Origin: Aurantibacter_A sp965215845
Lineage (GTDB): Bacteria > Bacteroidota > Bacteroidia > Flavobacteriales > Flavobacteriaceae
Length of the DNA: 64,000 nucleotides
Reading direction: 5' to 3'
Assembly (NCBI GenBank): GCA_965215845.1
Contig: CBDCEL010000004.1
Location: forward strand, 1-64,000
Position 1 is the first letter of the stretch; every line of letters starts with the position of its first letter. Of this stretch, positions 1 through 7,586 are shown piece by piece. The notes under the pieces are model-generated. The model had not been told where the DNA came from and searched no databases. It saw only the letters and a list, made by a program, of their open reading frames with translations. Both the position numbers and the translations under genes were made by a program.

Positions 1-141
1 AGCATCTAAAAAGGGATCTTCGGTAAAACTCAAGGTAAGCGGGGCGTTGCGCGACCCAGGGGATATCACTACATTCGATAGGTCATATGATTTGCAGTAT
101 TGTACAAGAATCTGGGCCGTAGGTATACTTGACTGCTGCAT
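1..141 (-). CDS. menD: MenD, SEPHCHC synthase (N-terminal part only)
   Basis: Only the first 47 codons lie in the window; the gene runs off the left edge. MenD is the thiamine-diphosphate enzyme that joins isochorismate and 2-oxoglutarate to make SEPHCHC in menaquinone synthesis. The identification rests on the N-terminal family signature SPGSRNAPLT at residues 27-36, which is highly characteristic of MenD. The start is the ATG at 141; an in-frame GTG three codons upstream is possible. It lies 40 nt downstream of menF in the same direction, the expected pathway order, because MenF makes its substrate. Confident despite truncation. Confidence 0.88.
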   Translation of the reverse strand, partial: MQQSSIPTAQILVQYCKSYDLSNVVISPGSRNAPLTLSFTEDPFLDA

Positions 142-181
142 ATTGGGCACAAAAATACAACCGAAGTTTTAGTTGGCCCAA

Positions 182-1225
182 TTAATTTTCGATGGACAAA
201 ACACGTAACATGGTTTCACTTTTATAAACGGTTTCCAGCCATTCTTTTGTGGGATCCGAATCTTTCGTAACTCCTCCCCCAACATAGATTTTCATTTTAT
301 CCCCTACTTTCTGCATACACCTGAGATTTACATAAAAGGCTGTGGAATTTTCGTGGCCGAGGTTCAGCTCGCCCAAATAACCTCCATAAAATTGCCGTTC
401 GTACCCTTCGTTCTCTAAAATGAAATTTAATGCCCGCTTCTTTGGGAATCCGCATATGGCAGGTGTCGGATGCAGCGCATGAACGACCTCTCGCAAATGA
501 TCGTGCTTCAAACTTCCTGAGATTTTCGTCCGCAGGTGCAATAGATTACCTGCCCGCAAAGTTTCGGTATCTGATTTATCGATGTCTACCACCTTATCTT
601 GCAGTGCACTCAAGATATAATCTGTCACCAATTCTTGCTCTTGCCGTTCTTTTTTGCCCCAATCCGGGCTTTTGATTCCTTCATACTTCATTGTTCCAGC
701 CAATGACATGGTGGTCAATCTATCGCCTATGAGTTGCAGTAAAATTTCAGGGGTGGCCCCTAGCCACATTCCCACCTTCGGGTGGTACCACAAATAACAA
801 AATGCATTTGGGTAAGTAGACAGTATCCGCTTCAGAAGTTCAAGTGGTGGATGCGTGTGTTGAACCTCCAACACTCTTGACAAAACGACTTTTGCCAGAG
901 CTCCTGTCTTAATTTCGTCGATGGCGTCATTTATAAGCTCCTTATACCCTTCTTCCACTTTGCCTGATCGCTCTATAATGCGCGACCCGTTATTTACAAC
1001 CTCGTTCGGTAAAAATGGAAACTGGAGTCGATCATCGTCACGCAGTAAGATGACTTTCTTTCCCGGGGCAAAGGGAGCAAAGACAAATCCGGTTTCGGTA
1101 AAATCGTCTACATGATTTATTTCATTGTCGCTTTGAAAAACGGCATTGACGTCTTTGTCATGCGGTTTTCGGTAAACAACAAAAGGAAGCTTTGCAGTAA
1201 GTTGGTTTTCGATAATCGACCACAT
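182..1225 (-). CDS. menF: Isochorismate synthase MenF
   Basis: Converts chorismate to isochorismate, the first committed step of menaquinone synthesis, in the cytoplasm. The 347-residue protein has the chorismate-binding fold: a KVVLSR block (Lys112 is the expected general base), GATPE at 156-160, LAGT at 175-178, HPTPAICGFP around 252-261, and the C-terminal IYVGGGVT and DPTKEWLET segments. It is shorter than E. coli MenF (about 430 aa) because the N-terminal region is reduced. The ATG start lies one base after the stop of the upstream thioesterase gene, and menD follows, so the three form an operon. Anthranilate or aminodeoxychorismate synthase is less likely given this context. Confidence 0.93.
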   Translation of the reverse strand: MWSIIENQLTAKLPFVVYRKPHDKDVNAVFQSDNEINHVDDFTETGFVFAPFAPGKKVILLRDDDRLQFPFLPNEVVNNGSRIIERSGKVEEGYKELINDAIDEIKTGALAKVVLSRVLEVQHTHPPLELLKRILSTYPNAFCYLWYHPKVGMWLGATPEILLQLIGDRLTTMSLAGTMKYEGIKSPDWGKKERQEQELVTDYILSALQDKVVDIDKSDTETLRAGNLLHLRTKISGSLKHDHLREVVHALHPTPAICGFPKKRALNFILENEGYERQFYGGYLGELNLGHENSTAFYVNLRCMQKVGDKMKIYVGGGVTKDSDPTKEWLETVYKSETMLRVLSIEN

Positions 1226-1226
1226 G

Positions 1227-1658
1227 TCATTTCTTTGGAAGGGCGATGGTCGACAGTCGACAGGAAGAAATCAACTTACCATCTGAATCATTCACTTTAA
1301 CATCCCATAGCTGTGTCGTTCTGCCCATATGAATAGCAGTTGCGGTAGCAAAAACTTCCCCATCAGCTAGACTTCGAATGTGGTTCGCCGTTATCTGGGT
1401 ACCCCTTATCATAACATCCTGGGCATTCATGAAGATATGGGCGGCAACACTGCCTACGCTTTCCGCCAAGGCAGCGGTCGCACCTCCATGCAGCACTCCA
1501 TCAGGTTGATGGACTTTTGGGGTAACTGGCATCTTGGCCTGCAGGTAATTTTCGCCTACATCAATATATTCGATGCCCAATGTCTCCATAAAGGTGTTCT
1601 TTGTGGTTTCATTGCAGATTTTGAGTATTTTTTCCTGGAATTCGTTCATAAAATTCAA
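1227..1658 (-). CDS. Hotdog-fold thioesterase, probable DHNA-CoA thioesterase
   Basis: A 143-residue PaaI/YdiI-type hotdog thioesterase. The family signature is clear: QPDGVLHGGATAALAESVGS at 51-70, with His57-Gly-Gly and the likely catalytic Glu66. Family members hydrolyse aromatic acyl-CoA esters. Its position as first gene of a menF-menD unit suggests that the substrate is 1,4-dihydroxy-2-naphthoyl-CoA, the menaquinone intermediate whose thioester must be cleaved before prenylation (the MenI role). That substrate is inferred from context, not proved by the sequence. A second in-frame ATG lies three codons in. A phenylacetyl-CoA-type thioesterase is the alternative. Confidence 0.82.
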   Translation of the reverse strand: MNFMNEFQEKILKICNETTKNTFMETLGIEYIDVGENYLQAKMPVTPKVHQPDGVLHGGATAALAESVGSVAAHIFMNAQDVMIRGTQITANHIRSLADGEVFATATAIHMGRTTQLWDVKVNDSDGKLISSCRLSTIALPKK

Positions 1659-1725
1659 TTTTTGTAAAAGTAGTATTCAGAGTGCAATTAATATCAATAC
1701 CAATGTGGTATTTGAATCTTTAGTT

Positions 1726-2373
1726 ATGGCCAACACCGAAAGGCAAATTTCGTACTTAGCGACAAATTCCTATTCAACACTGAATAGTTTAGGCAAAAAG
1801 ACCAAAAATGTCTGGATCGTATTTCACGGCATCGGATACTTAAGCCGTTACTTTATCAATTTCTTTGATGAACTTGATTCCGATGAGAACTATATCATCG
1901 CTCCCCAGGCCCCATCAAAATATTATTTGAACGGAGCGTATAAATATGTTGGTGCCAGTTGGCTGACCAAGGAAGCAACCAAAAAGGAAATTGGCAATGT
2001 TTTGAATTACCTCGACTCGGTTTTTGAAAATGAGATCATGCCCGAGGACCTCAATTTAATCGTCTTTGGGTTTTCACAAGGGGTCTCCATTGCGACCCGT
2101 TGGGTGTCAAGTAGAGCAATCAAGTGTCAGCAGTTGGTTCTCTATGCCGGGGGGCTACCTCGTGAACTCAGCTCAAAAGATTTTGACTTTCTTCGAAAAA
2201 ATGAAACCGAAATCAAAATAATTATTGGCGATAAAGACGAATATTTGACGCCCGAGAGAATGGAATCTGAAAACCAACGGATCGAACGACTATTCCATGG
2301 AAAAGCAAAAGTTATACATTTTGAAGGTGGGCATGAAGTTAAAAAGGAAATTATTAAAGATCTCCTCAAGTGA
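1726..2373 (+). CDS. Alpha/beta-hydrolase, phospholipase/carboxylesterase-like
   Basis: A 215-residue cytoplasmic hydrolase with no signal peptide. Visible landmarks are the HGIG oxyanion segment (34-37), the nucleophile elbow GFSQG with Ser117, an acidic candidate in IIIGDKDEY (Asp169 or Asp171), and His203 in FEGGHEV. This layout matches the small carboxylesterase/phospholipase family (Abhydrolase_2 or YpfH-like). The chosen ATG starts just before the first conserved strand; a longer open frame upstream overlaps the divergent thioesterase gene and is unlikely to be translated. Its stop codon overlaps the GTG that would have started the following VOC gene. The substrate is unknown. Confidence 0.75.
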   Translation: MANTERQISYLATNSYSTLNSLGKKTKNVWIVFHGIGYLSRYFINFFDELDSDENYIIAPQAPSKYYLNGAYKYVGASWLTKEATKKEIGNVLNYLDSVFENEIMPEDLNLIVFGFSQGVSIATRWVSSRAIKCQQLVLYAGGLPRELSSKDFDFLRKNETEIKIIIGDKDEYLTPERMESENQRIERLFHGKAKVIHFEGGHEVKKEIIKDLLK

Positions 2374-2396
2374 AGTAACGTATTGCCCATATTACT

Positions 2397-2762
2397 TTGG
2401 TAATTGAAGATCATGATGATGCCATCGAATTCTATACCCAAAAATTGGATTTTGACCTAGTGGAAGACATTGGATTGGATGAAAGCAAGCGCTGGGTTTT
2501 GATCAGGCCGCCAAATACAGAGGAGTGTTGTCTGCTATTGGCAAAAGCTGCTAATGACGAACAGCGGAAGTACATAGGCAATCAAACAGGCGGAAGGGTT
2601 TTTCTTTTTCTTTATACAGATGATTTTTGGCGTGACTACAAAAAAATGGAACAATGTGGAATCACTTTCGTTCGTCCCCCAAGGGAAGAAGTTTATGGAA
2701 CGGTTGCAGTTTTTGAGGATTTATATGGGAATCTTTGGGACTTGTTGGAACCGAAAAATTGA
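2397..2762 (+). CDS. VOC (glyoxalase/bleomycin-resistance) family protein, doubtful start
   Basis: A roughly 120-residue vicinal-oxygen-chelate protein, recognised from DDAIEFYTQKL near the N-terminus, GGRVFLFLYTDDFWRDY in the middle and FEDLYGNLWDLLE at the end. VOC proteins bind a metal between paired beta-alpha-beta-beta-beta modules; the substrate here is unknown. The start is a problem. A VOC protein normally begins a few residues before a first strand like RIAHITLVI. That strand is encoded here, but in-frame TAA at 2376-2378 separates it from the GTG at 2370 that overlaps the upstream stop. The first usable codon after it is TTG at 2397, or a rare ATT at 2382. The gene may be a recent pseudogene or use an unusual start. 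Confidence 0.6.
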   Translation: MVIEDHDDAIEFYTQKLDFDLVEDIGLDESKRWVLIRPPNTEECCLLLAKAANDEQRKYIGNQTGGRVFLFLYTDDFWRDYKKMEQCGITFVRPPREEVYGTVAVFEDLYGNLWDLLEPKN

Positions 2763-2845
2763 GTGTATCAATCTTAAAGACCGTCCCCGCCAAGCTTATC
2801 TCGGGATACTCCACCCCATCTTAAAGGGGGAGCCAAAGTTCTGAA

Positions 2846-3015
2846 CTACTCCTTATCCGCAATTTTTTCCTCGGGGTAATATTTGATTTTACGCGTGGTA
2901 TAAAGATTGTCAGGGGTAACGATTTTTTTTACCCAGTTGCCCGAACCGGCATTATCATATTGATAAATTAATTCTTGGGTACTTTCAACATTGCCCTCTG
3001 TTGTGACGAATCGAG
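2846..3015 (-). pseudogene. Displaced C-terminal tail of the YD-like protein
   Basis: On the minus strand, shifted by one base relative to the main frame, this stretch reads TEGNVESTQELIYQYDNAG, continues through WVKKIVTPDNLYTTRKIKYY, and ends in TAG at 2848-2846. The residue style (YQYDN, KIKYYP) continues the upstream repeats exactly as expected for the lost C-terminus. A single inserted base, or two lost bases, between about 2990 and 3012 would explain the break. It may be a real mutation or an assembly error. Confidence 0.6.
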
Positions 3016-3767
3016 CTTAGTATTCCATTTTCATCGTAACTGAAGCTTTCAACTTTTTGAGGCACATATTTCTTTGTTTTTTCATCAACGGCCATCTCGG
3101 TCTTTGAAATCAATTTCAATTCATTATCAAACACCTCTTCAATTGCCGTGTTCCTGACCCCATCGACATAATTAGCCTTTAGTACGGTCTTGGCAGCTCC
3201 ATTTTTGTCATAACTGATCGTTTCTGTTTTTTGAATGACCCCATTGGAGATATAGGTTTCTTGTTTGTATTTGCCTTCACCGGTTCTCCCAATTATCGTT
3301 TCATCCTCGCCGTCAGGTCCTGATCGAATGATTTTCTGCAGATCTCCTTCAGAATTAAAATGGTATTGATAGCTGTCCAGAAATTCCTTGTCATAAGAAT
3401 ATATCCTTTCTGTGACAATACGAGGTTCCTTTTGATCAACGGAGTAAAAATTTGCGAATGAAGTCGAAGGTTCGAATTCACCGTCGCGATAATGCTCCAT
3501 TCGCTTCTCTACCAATTCTGCCTCTTCAAATTTGTAATGGGTAAGGTCGTAATCGGTCTCACTGTAACGGGTAGTCGATTTAATGAGTCGCCCGGTTTCA
3601 TCAAATTCATATTCCTCCTTGCCGTAATCGGTAATTACCAAACAAGATTTAACATTGCCCCGTAAGTCAAAATCACTGACCTTGAAAATCTTTATCTCTT
3701 GTGAAGCAGAAATAAAAGGGCGAAGAAAAAGTGCAAGAAAAAGCGTTATCGAAACGGGTTTGGTCAT
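2985..3767 (-). CDS. Secreted YD-repeat-like protein, C-terminus frameshifted
   Basis: The 260-residue frame begins with a signal peptide (hydrophobic residues 6-20, probable cleavage after SAS22, mature start QEIK). The rest consists of short beta-rich units such as YEFDETGRLIKS, YSYDKEFLDSYQYHF and FSYDENGILSSI. These resemble the YD/RHS motifs of many Bacteroidota exported proteins. The frame ends early in an unrelated tail at 2985. Reading one base over, about 50 more codons of similar composition run to a TAG at 2846-2848, so the intact gene probably spanned 2846-3767. I do not know its function; it is presumably periplasmic or surface located. Confidence 0.6.
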   Translation of the reverse strand: MTKPVSITLFLALFLRPFISASQEIKIFKVSDFDLRGNVKSCLVITDYGKEEYEFDETGRLIKSTTRYSETDYDLTHYKFEEAELVEKRMEHYRDGEFEPSTSFANFYSVDQKEPRIVTERIYSYDKEFLDSYQYHFNSEGDLQKIIRSGPDGEDETIIGRTGEGKYKQETYISNGVIQKTETISYDKNGAAKTVLKANYVDGVRNTAIEEVFDNELKLISKTEMAVDEKTKKYVPQKVESFSYDENGILSSIRHNRGQC

Positions 3768-3824
3768 GGTGCAAAATTACTTGATATTAGGTCAAGGAAA
3801 AAACAATTCTCGTGCCAAAAAGAA

Positions 3825-3859
3825 AAGACCCTACAGGTACTGAGTACCTATAGGGTCTT
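3825..3859 (-). terminator. Rho-independent terminator of dnaK
   Basis: Two 16-nt arms (AAGACCCTACAGGTAC and GTACCTATAGGGTCTT) pair with one mismatch or wobble around a 3-nt loop. On the minus strand the stem is followed by a U-rich tract (TTTTCTTTTT). It lies about 120 bp downstream of the dnaK stop and just upstream of the next leftward gene, so it should end dnaK transcription. Confidence 0.85.
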
Positions 3860-3933
3860 AATGCAAGGTTTGAATCTTGAATTATTTCACTTGTTCGGAA
3901 GTTATCGCTTTACAGCTCTCCATAACCAGCGGG

Positions 3934-4004
3934 CTACTTGACTTCCTCGAAGTCTACCCTTCGGCTCCGCTCAGGACAAGCTACTTGACTTCCTCAAAGT
4001 CTAC
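3934..4004. repeat. Duplicated dnaK 3' end flanking a short repeat core
   Basis: The last 24 bp of dnaK (3981-4004, encoding the terminal DFEEVK-stop) are repeated with one difference at 3934-3957. Between the copies is a 23-bp segment containing ggctccgctcaggacaag, a type of sequence seen as a dispersed intergenic repeat in flavobacterial genomes. The arrangement looks like an inserted element flanked by a target duplication, or a small tandem duplication. The dnaK frame itself is intact. Confidence 0.7.
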
Positions 4005-5891
4005 GTCTTCAACGTTATCGCCTTCGGTCGCATCACCTTCTGATGTGGTGGCGTCTCCGCCGGAGGCTGCTCCATTCTGTTGTGCCTCGGCCTGGGCCTT
4101 GTACATTTCTTCGGACGCAACTTTCCAAGCTTCGTTGATTTTTTCCAAAGCAGGCTCGATTACGGCCACATCTTTGGTCTCATAAGCCTTCTTCAATTCT
4201 TCCAAAGCCTCTTCGATCGGTTTTTTCTTGTCATCGGACAATTTATCGCCGAATTCGTTCAACTGTTTTTCGGTCTGGAAAATCATGCTATCGGCCTCGT
4301 TCAACTTATCGGCCTTTTCTTTGGCAGCCTTATCCGATTCGGCATTGGCTTCGGCTTCGGCCTTCATCTTTTCGATTTCCTCATCGGTCAAACCTGAAGA
4401 TGCCTCAATACGAATGTCCTGTGTCTTATTGGTCGCCTTATCGGTAGCCGAAACTTTGATGATCCCGTTCGCGTCGATATCGAAGGTTACCTCGATCTGA
4501 GGTGTACCTCTTGGCGCAGGTGGAATTCCATCTAAATGGAAACGACCTATGGTTTTATTGTCAGCGGCCATTGAACGCTCGCCTTGTAACACATGTATTT
4601 CAACGGAAGGCTGATTGTCGGCCGCAGTTGAAAATATTTGTGACTTCTTCGTCGGGATCGTCGTATTCGCATCAATCAACTTGGTGAATACCGCACCCAT
4701 TGTTTCAATACCCAAGGATAGCGGGGTTACATCCAACAGCAATACATCTTTCACATCACCGGTCAAAACACCACCTTGAATGGCTGCTCCGACGGCAACA
4801 ACCTCATCAGGATTCACTCCTTTCGACGGTTTCTTTCCGAAGAACTTTTCGACAGCCTCCTGCACAGCAGGAATACGCGTCGATCCCCCGACCAAAATAA
4901 TCTCATCGATATCACTTTTTGAAAGTCCTGCAGCTTTAAGCGCGGTTTCACAGGGTTCAATGGTTCTTTTTACCAAATCGGCGATCAATTGCTCGAATTT
5001 CGAGCGAGGCAATGTCCGCACCAAGTGTTTCGGTCCTGTAGCTGTGGCAGTCACATATGGTAAATTAATTTCTGTCTGTGCAGACGATGACAATTCTATC
5101 TTAGCTTTTTCAGCCGCCTCGCGCAAACGCTGCAATGCCATGGCATCATCTCGTAAATCAATACCTTCATCTTTCTTGAATTCATCGGCCAGCCAATCGA
5201 TGATTTTCTGATCAACGTCATCGCCTCCCAAGTGGGTATCTCCGTCCGTGGACAGCACTTCGAATACACCATCGCCCAATTCCAAAATCGAAACGTCATG
5301 GGTGCCTCCACCAAAGTCAAAGACAACGATTTTCTGATCCGTATCCTTTTTATCCATTCCATAGGCCAAAGATGCGGCCGTAGGCTCATTGATAATTCTT
5401 TCTACCGTCAATCCTGCGATTTCGCCAGCTTCCTTTGTAGCCTGACGTTGTGCATCGTTGAAATAGGCAGGTACCGTAATTACCGCCCGGGTTACATCTT
5501 GCCCCAAATAATCTTCGGCGGTCTTCTTCATTTTTTGAAGCACCATTGCCGATAATTCTTGTGGTGTATATAAACGCCCATCGATATCGACCCTAGGCGT
5601 ATTGTTATCGCCTTTGACCACTTTATAGGGCACACGGTCGATTTCCTCTTTACATTCAGAGAACTTGTTTCCCATAAAACGTTTAATCGAATAAACCGTT
5701 TTTTCAGGGTTCGTGACCGCTTGCCTTTTGGCCGGGTCGCCAACCTTGATTTCACCGCCTTCCACGAAAGCGATGACCGATGGGGTAGTTCTCTTTCCTT
5801 CAGCATTAGGAATGACCACTGGCTCGTTGCCCTCCATAACGGAGACGCAGGAGTTGGTCGTACCTAAGTCAATTCCAATAATTTTGCTCAT
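3981..5891 (-). CDS. dnaK: Molecular chaperone DnaK (Hsp70)
   Basis: An ATP-dependent Hsp70 chaperone of the cytoplasm, working with DnaJ and GrpE. The 636-residue length is normal. It opens with the Hsp70 phosphate-loop signature GIDLGTTNSCVSV (6-18). Later come VVFDFGGGTHDVSIL, the ILVGGSTRIPAVQ signature, the substrate-binding domain and an acidic Gly-rich C-terminus ending in EDVDFEEVK. dnaJ and grpE are not adjacent, so dnaK is probably transcribed alone, with a strong terminator downstream. Upstream, at 5944-5984, is a compound motif also found upstream of clpB, suggesting shared heat-shock control. The very 3' end is duplicated downstream. Confidence 0.98.
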   Translation of the reverse strand: MSKIIGIDLGTTNSCVSVMEGNEPVVIPNAEGKRTTPSVIAFVEGGEIKVGDPAKRQAVTNPEKTVYSIKRFMGNKFSECKEEIDRVPYKVVKGDNNTPRVDIDGRLYTPQELSAMVLQKMKKTAEDYLGQDVTRAVITVPAYFNDAQRQATKEAGEIAGLTVERIINEPTAASLAYGMDKKDTDQKIVVFDFGGGTHDVSILELGDGVFEVLSTDGDTHLGGDDVDQKIIDWLADEFKKDEGIDLRDDAMALQRLREAAEKAKIELSSSAQTEINLPYVTATATGPKHLVRTLPRSKFEQLIADLVKRTIEPCETALKAAGLSKSDIDEIILVGGSTRIPAVQEAVEKFFGKKPSKGVNPDEVVAVGAAIQGGVLTGDVKDVLLLDVTPLSLGIETMGAVFTKLIDANTTIPTKKSQIFSTAADNQPSVEIHVLQGERSMAADNKTIGRFHLDGIPPAPRGTPQIEVTFDIDANGIIKVSATDKATNKTQDIRIEASSGLTDEEIEKMKAEAEANAESDKAAKEKADKLNEADSMIFQTEKQLNEFGDKLSDDKKKPIEEALEELKKAYETKDVAVIEPALEKINEAWKVASEEMYKAQAEAQQNGAASGGDATTSEGDATEGDNVEDVDFEEVK

Positions 5892-5943
5892 TGTCTATAT
5901 TTTAAATATTAGTGCTTGCTTTTTTAAAGTCCGCTACGTTAAT

Positions 5944-5984
5944 GTCAAACAATATGCCAAGCAAGAAATACTGACAGGATGTCA
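5944..5984 (-). promoter_or_regulatory. Putative heat-shock control region of dnaK
   Basis: Reading leftward: TGACATCCTGTC (within the palindrome TGACA-N3-TGTCA, 5984-5972), CTTGG (5961-5957) and TTGAC (5948-5944), ending 52 nt before the dnaK ATG. The same three blocks occur at identical spacing upstream of clpB (41920-41960). The conservation between two chaperone genes is seen directly; a role as promoter or operator is inferred. It does not match the usual Bacteroidota TAnnTTTG box. Confidence 0.55.
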
Positions 5985-6125
5985 TTTGGCCGATACAGGG
6001 CCCTTAAATTTCAATGCCCAAATTGTAATTATCACGGTTAATGTTCTGCCGTTCGAATCTCGGATTTCCTTTTTTCAAATCTCAATATGTATATCTTTAC
6101 CTCGATCATCCATATTATTCAAAGA

Positions 6126-7550
6126 ATGGAATGCATTAGCATTTTCGACATGCTCAAAATCGGGATTGGCCCCTCAAGTTCCCATACTTTGGGACCGTGG
6201 CGTGCCGCAGAAAGATGGATTTCAGAGTTGAGGACTGCAGGGCATTTCAAGAAAGTGGCCCAAATAAAAGTCCATACCTATGGATCGCTCTCCTTGACCG
6301 GAAAAGGGCATGCCACCGACTACGCAATTATGCTCGGACTTTCAGGTGCCGACCCTGAAAATGTTCCGGTTGCCGATATCCATGGTATTGTCAAGAAAAT
6401 CGAGGAAACAAAAAAGTTGTATTTCGGGAAGGAAATACTAGTGCATTTCGACCCTAAAGAAGATATCATTTTCAATAGAAAGTTTTTGCCTTTTCATGCA
6501 AATGGCCTCAAGTTTACGGCGACCTTCAAATCGGGAAATAAAAAATCAAAGACCTATTACTCCATAGGTGGTGGATTTGTCATTGTCGAAGAACGAAAAA
6601 ATGCCAAAAAAAATAGGGTAACCTTTAACACCTTTCCATTCCCTATACAAAAAGGAAACGAATTGCTTGACTATTGCCACAAGGAAGGCAAATCGATTTC
6701 GGAAATCGTATTGGAAAATGAACGCTCTTTGCGAACAGACGAACAGATTGATTTTGAAATGCGGCGCATCTGGGATACCATGTTGGAATGTATGTATATT
6801 GGATGCCATACTGAAGGGAGCCTTCCCGGGGGGCTCAATGTAAGACGGAGGGCTTTTGAAATACATAAGAATTTGATGGGTGACCTACCCTATTCCGATC
6901 CTCAAGAATGGTTGCACTCCATCCGTAATACCGAGGTAAAATTTCGACAGATCTTGAAATGGGTCAGTTGTTTTGCCTTGGCCGTCAATGAGGTCAATGC
7001 TTCCCTGGGCAGGGTTGTGACCGCCCCGACCAACGGAAGCGCAGGAGTCATTCCTGCGGTGCTGATGTACTATATGGTCATTGAAAACCACGAGGCCGAT
7101 TTTGAACATGTCAAAAGGTTTTTGTCGGTGGCCGGTGAGATTGGAAGTATCTTCAAAAAAGGAGCTACCATTTCCGCGGCCATGGGTGGTTGTCAGGCCG
7201 AAATCGGCGTGTCATCGGCAATGGCGGCAGGGGCACTGACCGAACTCTTAAATGGTAGTGCCGAACAAGTTTTAATGGCCGCCGAAATTGCCATGGAACA
7301 TCATTTGGGTTTGACCTGCGATCCCATCGGCGGATTAGTTCAAGTACCTTGCATCGAACGAAATAGCATGGGTGCCCTTAAGGCGATCAATGCCGCAGAA
7401 CTAGCATTGGGCTCCGATCCCTCTGAGGCCAAAGTGCCACTTGACAAGGTGGTTCAGACCATGTGGGAAACTGCAAAGGATATGAATTCAAAATATAAGG
7501 AAACTTCCGAGGGCGGACTGGCAGTAGGCGTGTTTTTAAGTGATTGCTAA
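6126..7550 (+). CDS. sdaA: L-serine ammonia-lyase, iron-sulfur type
   Basis: Deaminates L-serine to pyruvate and ammonia using a [4Fe-4S] cluster. The 474-residue protein is the single-chain form with alpha and beta parts fused. The N-terminus has the family block IGPSSSHTLGPW, followed by SLTLTGKGHATD. The C-terminal catalytic part contains APTNGSAGVIPAV, GGCQAEIGVSSAMAAG, and TCDPIGGLVQVPCIERN. The cysteines in these last two motifs are the expected cluster ligands. The start at ATG 6126 matches the family N-terminus (MECISIFDML); the open frame begins 13 codons earlier without support. It is divergent from dnaK. Confidence 0.95.
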   Translation: MECISIFDMLKIGIGPSSSHTLGPWRAAERWISELRTAGHFKKVAQIKVHTYGSLSLTGKGHATDYAIMLGLSGADPENVPVADIHGIVKKIEETKKLYFGKEILVHFDPKEDIIFNRKFLPFHANGLKFTATFKSGNKKSKTYYSIGGGFVIVEERKNAKKNRVTFNTFPFPIQKGNELLDYCHKEGKSISEIVLENERSLRTDEQIDFEMRRIWDTMLECMYIGCHTEGSLPGGLNVRRRAFEIHKNLMGDLPYSDPQEWLHSIRNTEVKFRQILKWVSCFALAVNEVNASLGRVVTAPTNGSAGVIPAVLMYYMVIENHEADFEHVKRFLSVAGEIGSIFKKGATISAAMGGCQAEIGVSSAMAAGALTELLNGSAEQVLMAAEIAMEHHLGLTCDPIGGLVQVPCIERNSMGALKAINAAELALGSDPSEAKVPLDKVVQTMWETAKDMNSKYKETSEGGLAVGVFLSDC

Positions 7551-7586
7551 ATCAGGTTTACGAAAACTATAATCCGGACCAAAGTC

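Noticed and set aside
4080..4500. Plus-strand open frames over the dnaK 3' end
   Set aside because: They lie opposite a certain dnaK reading frame, with no homology features and no supporting start context.
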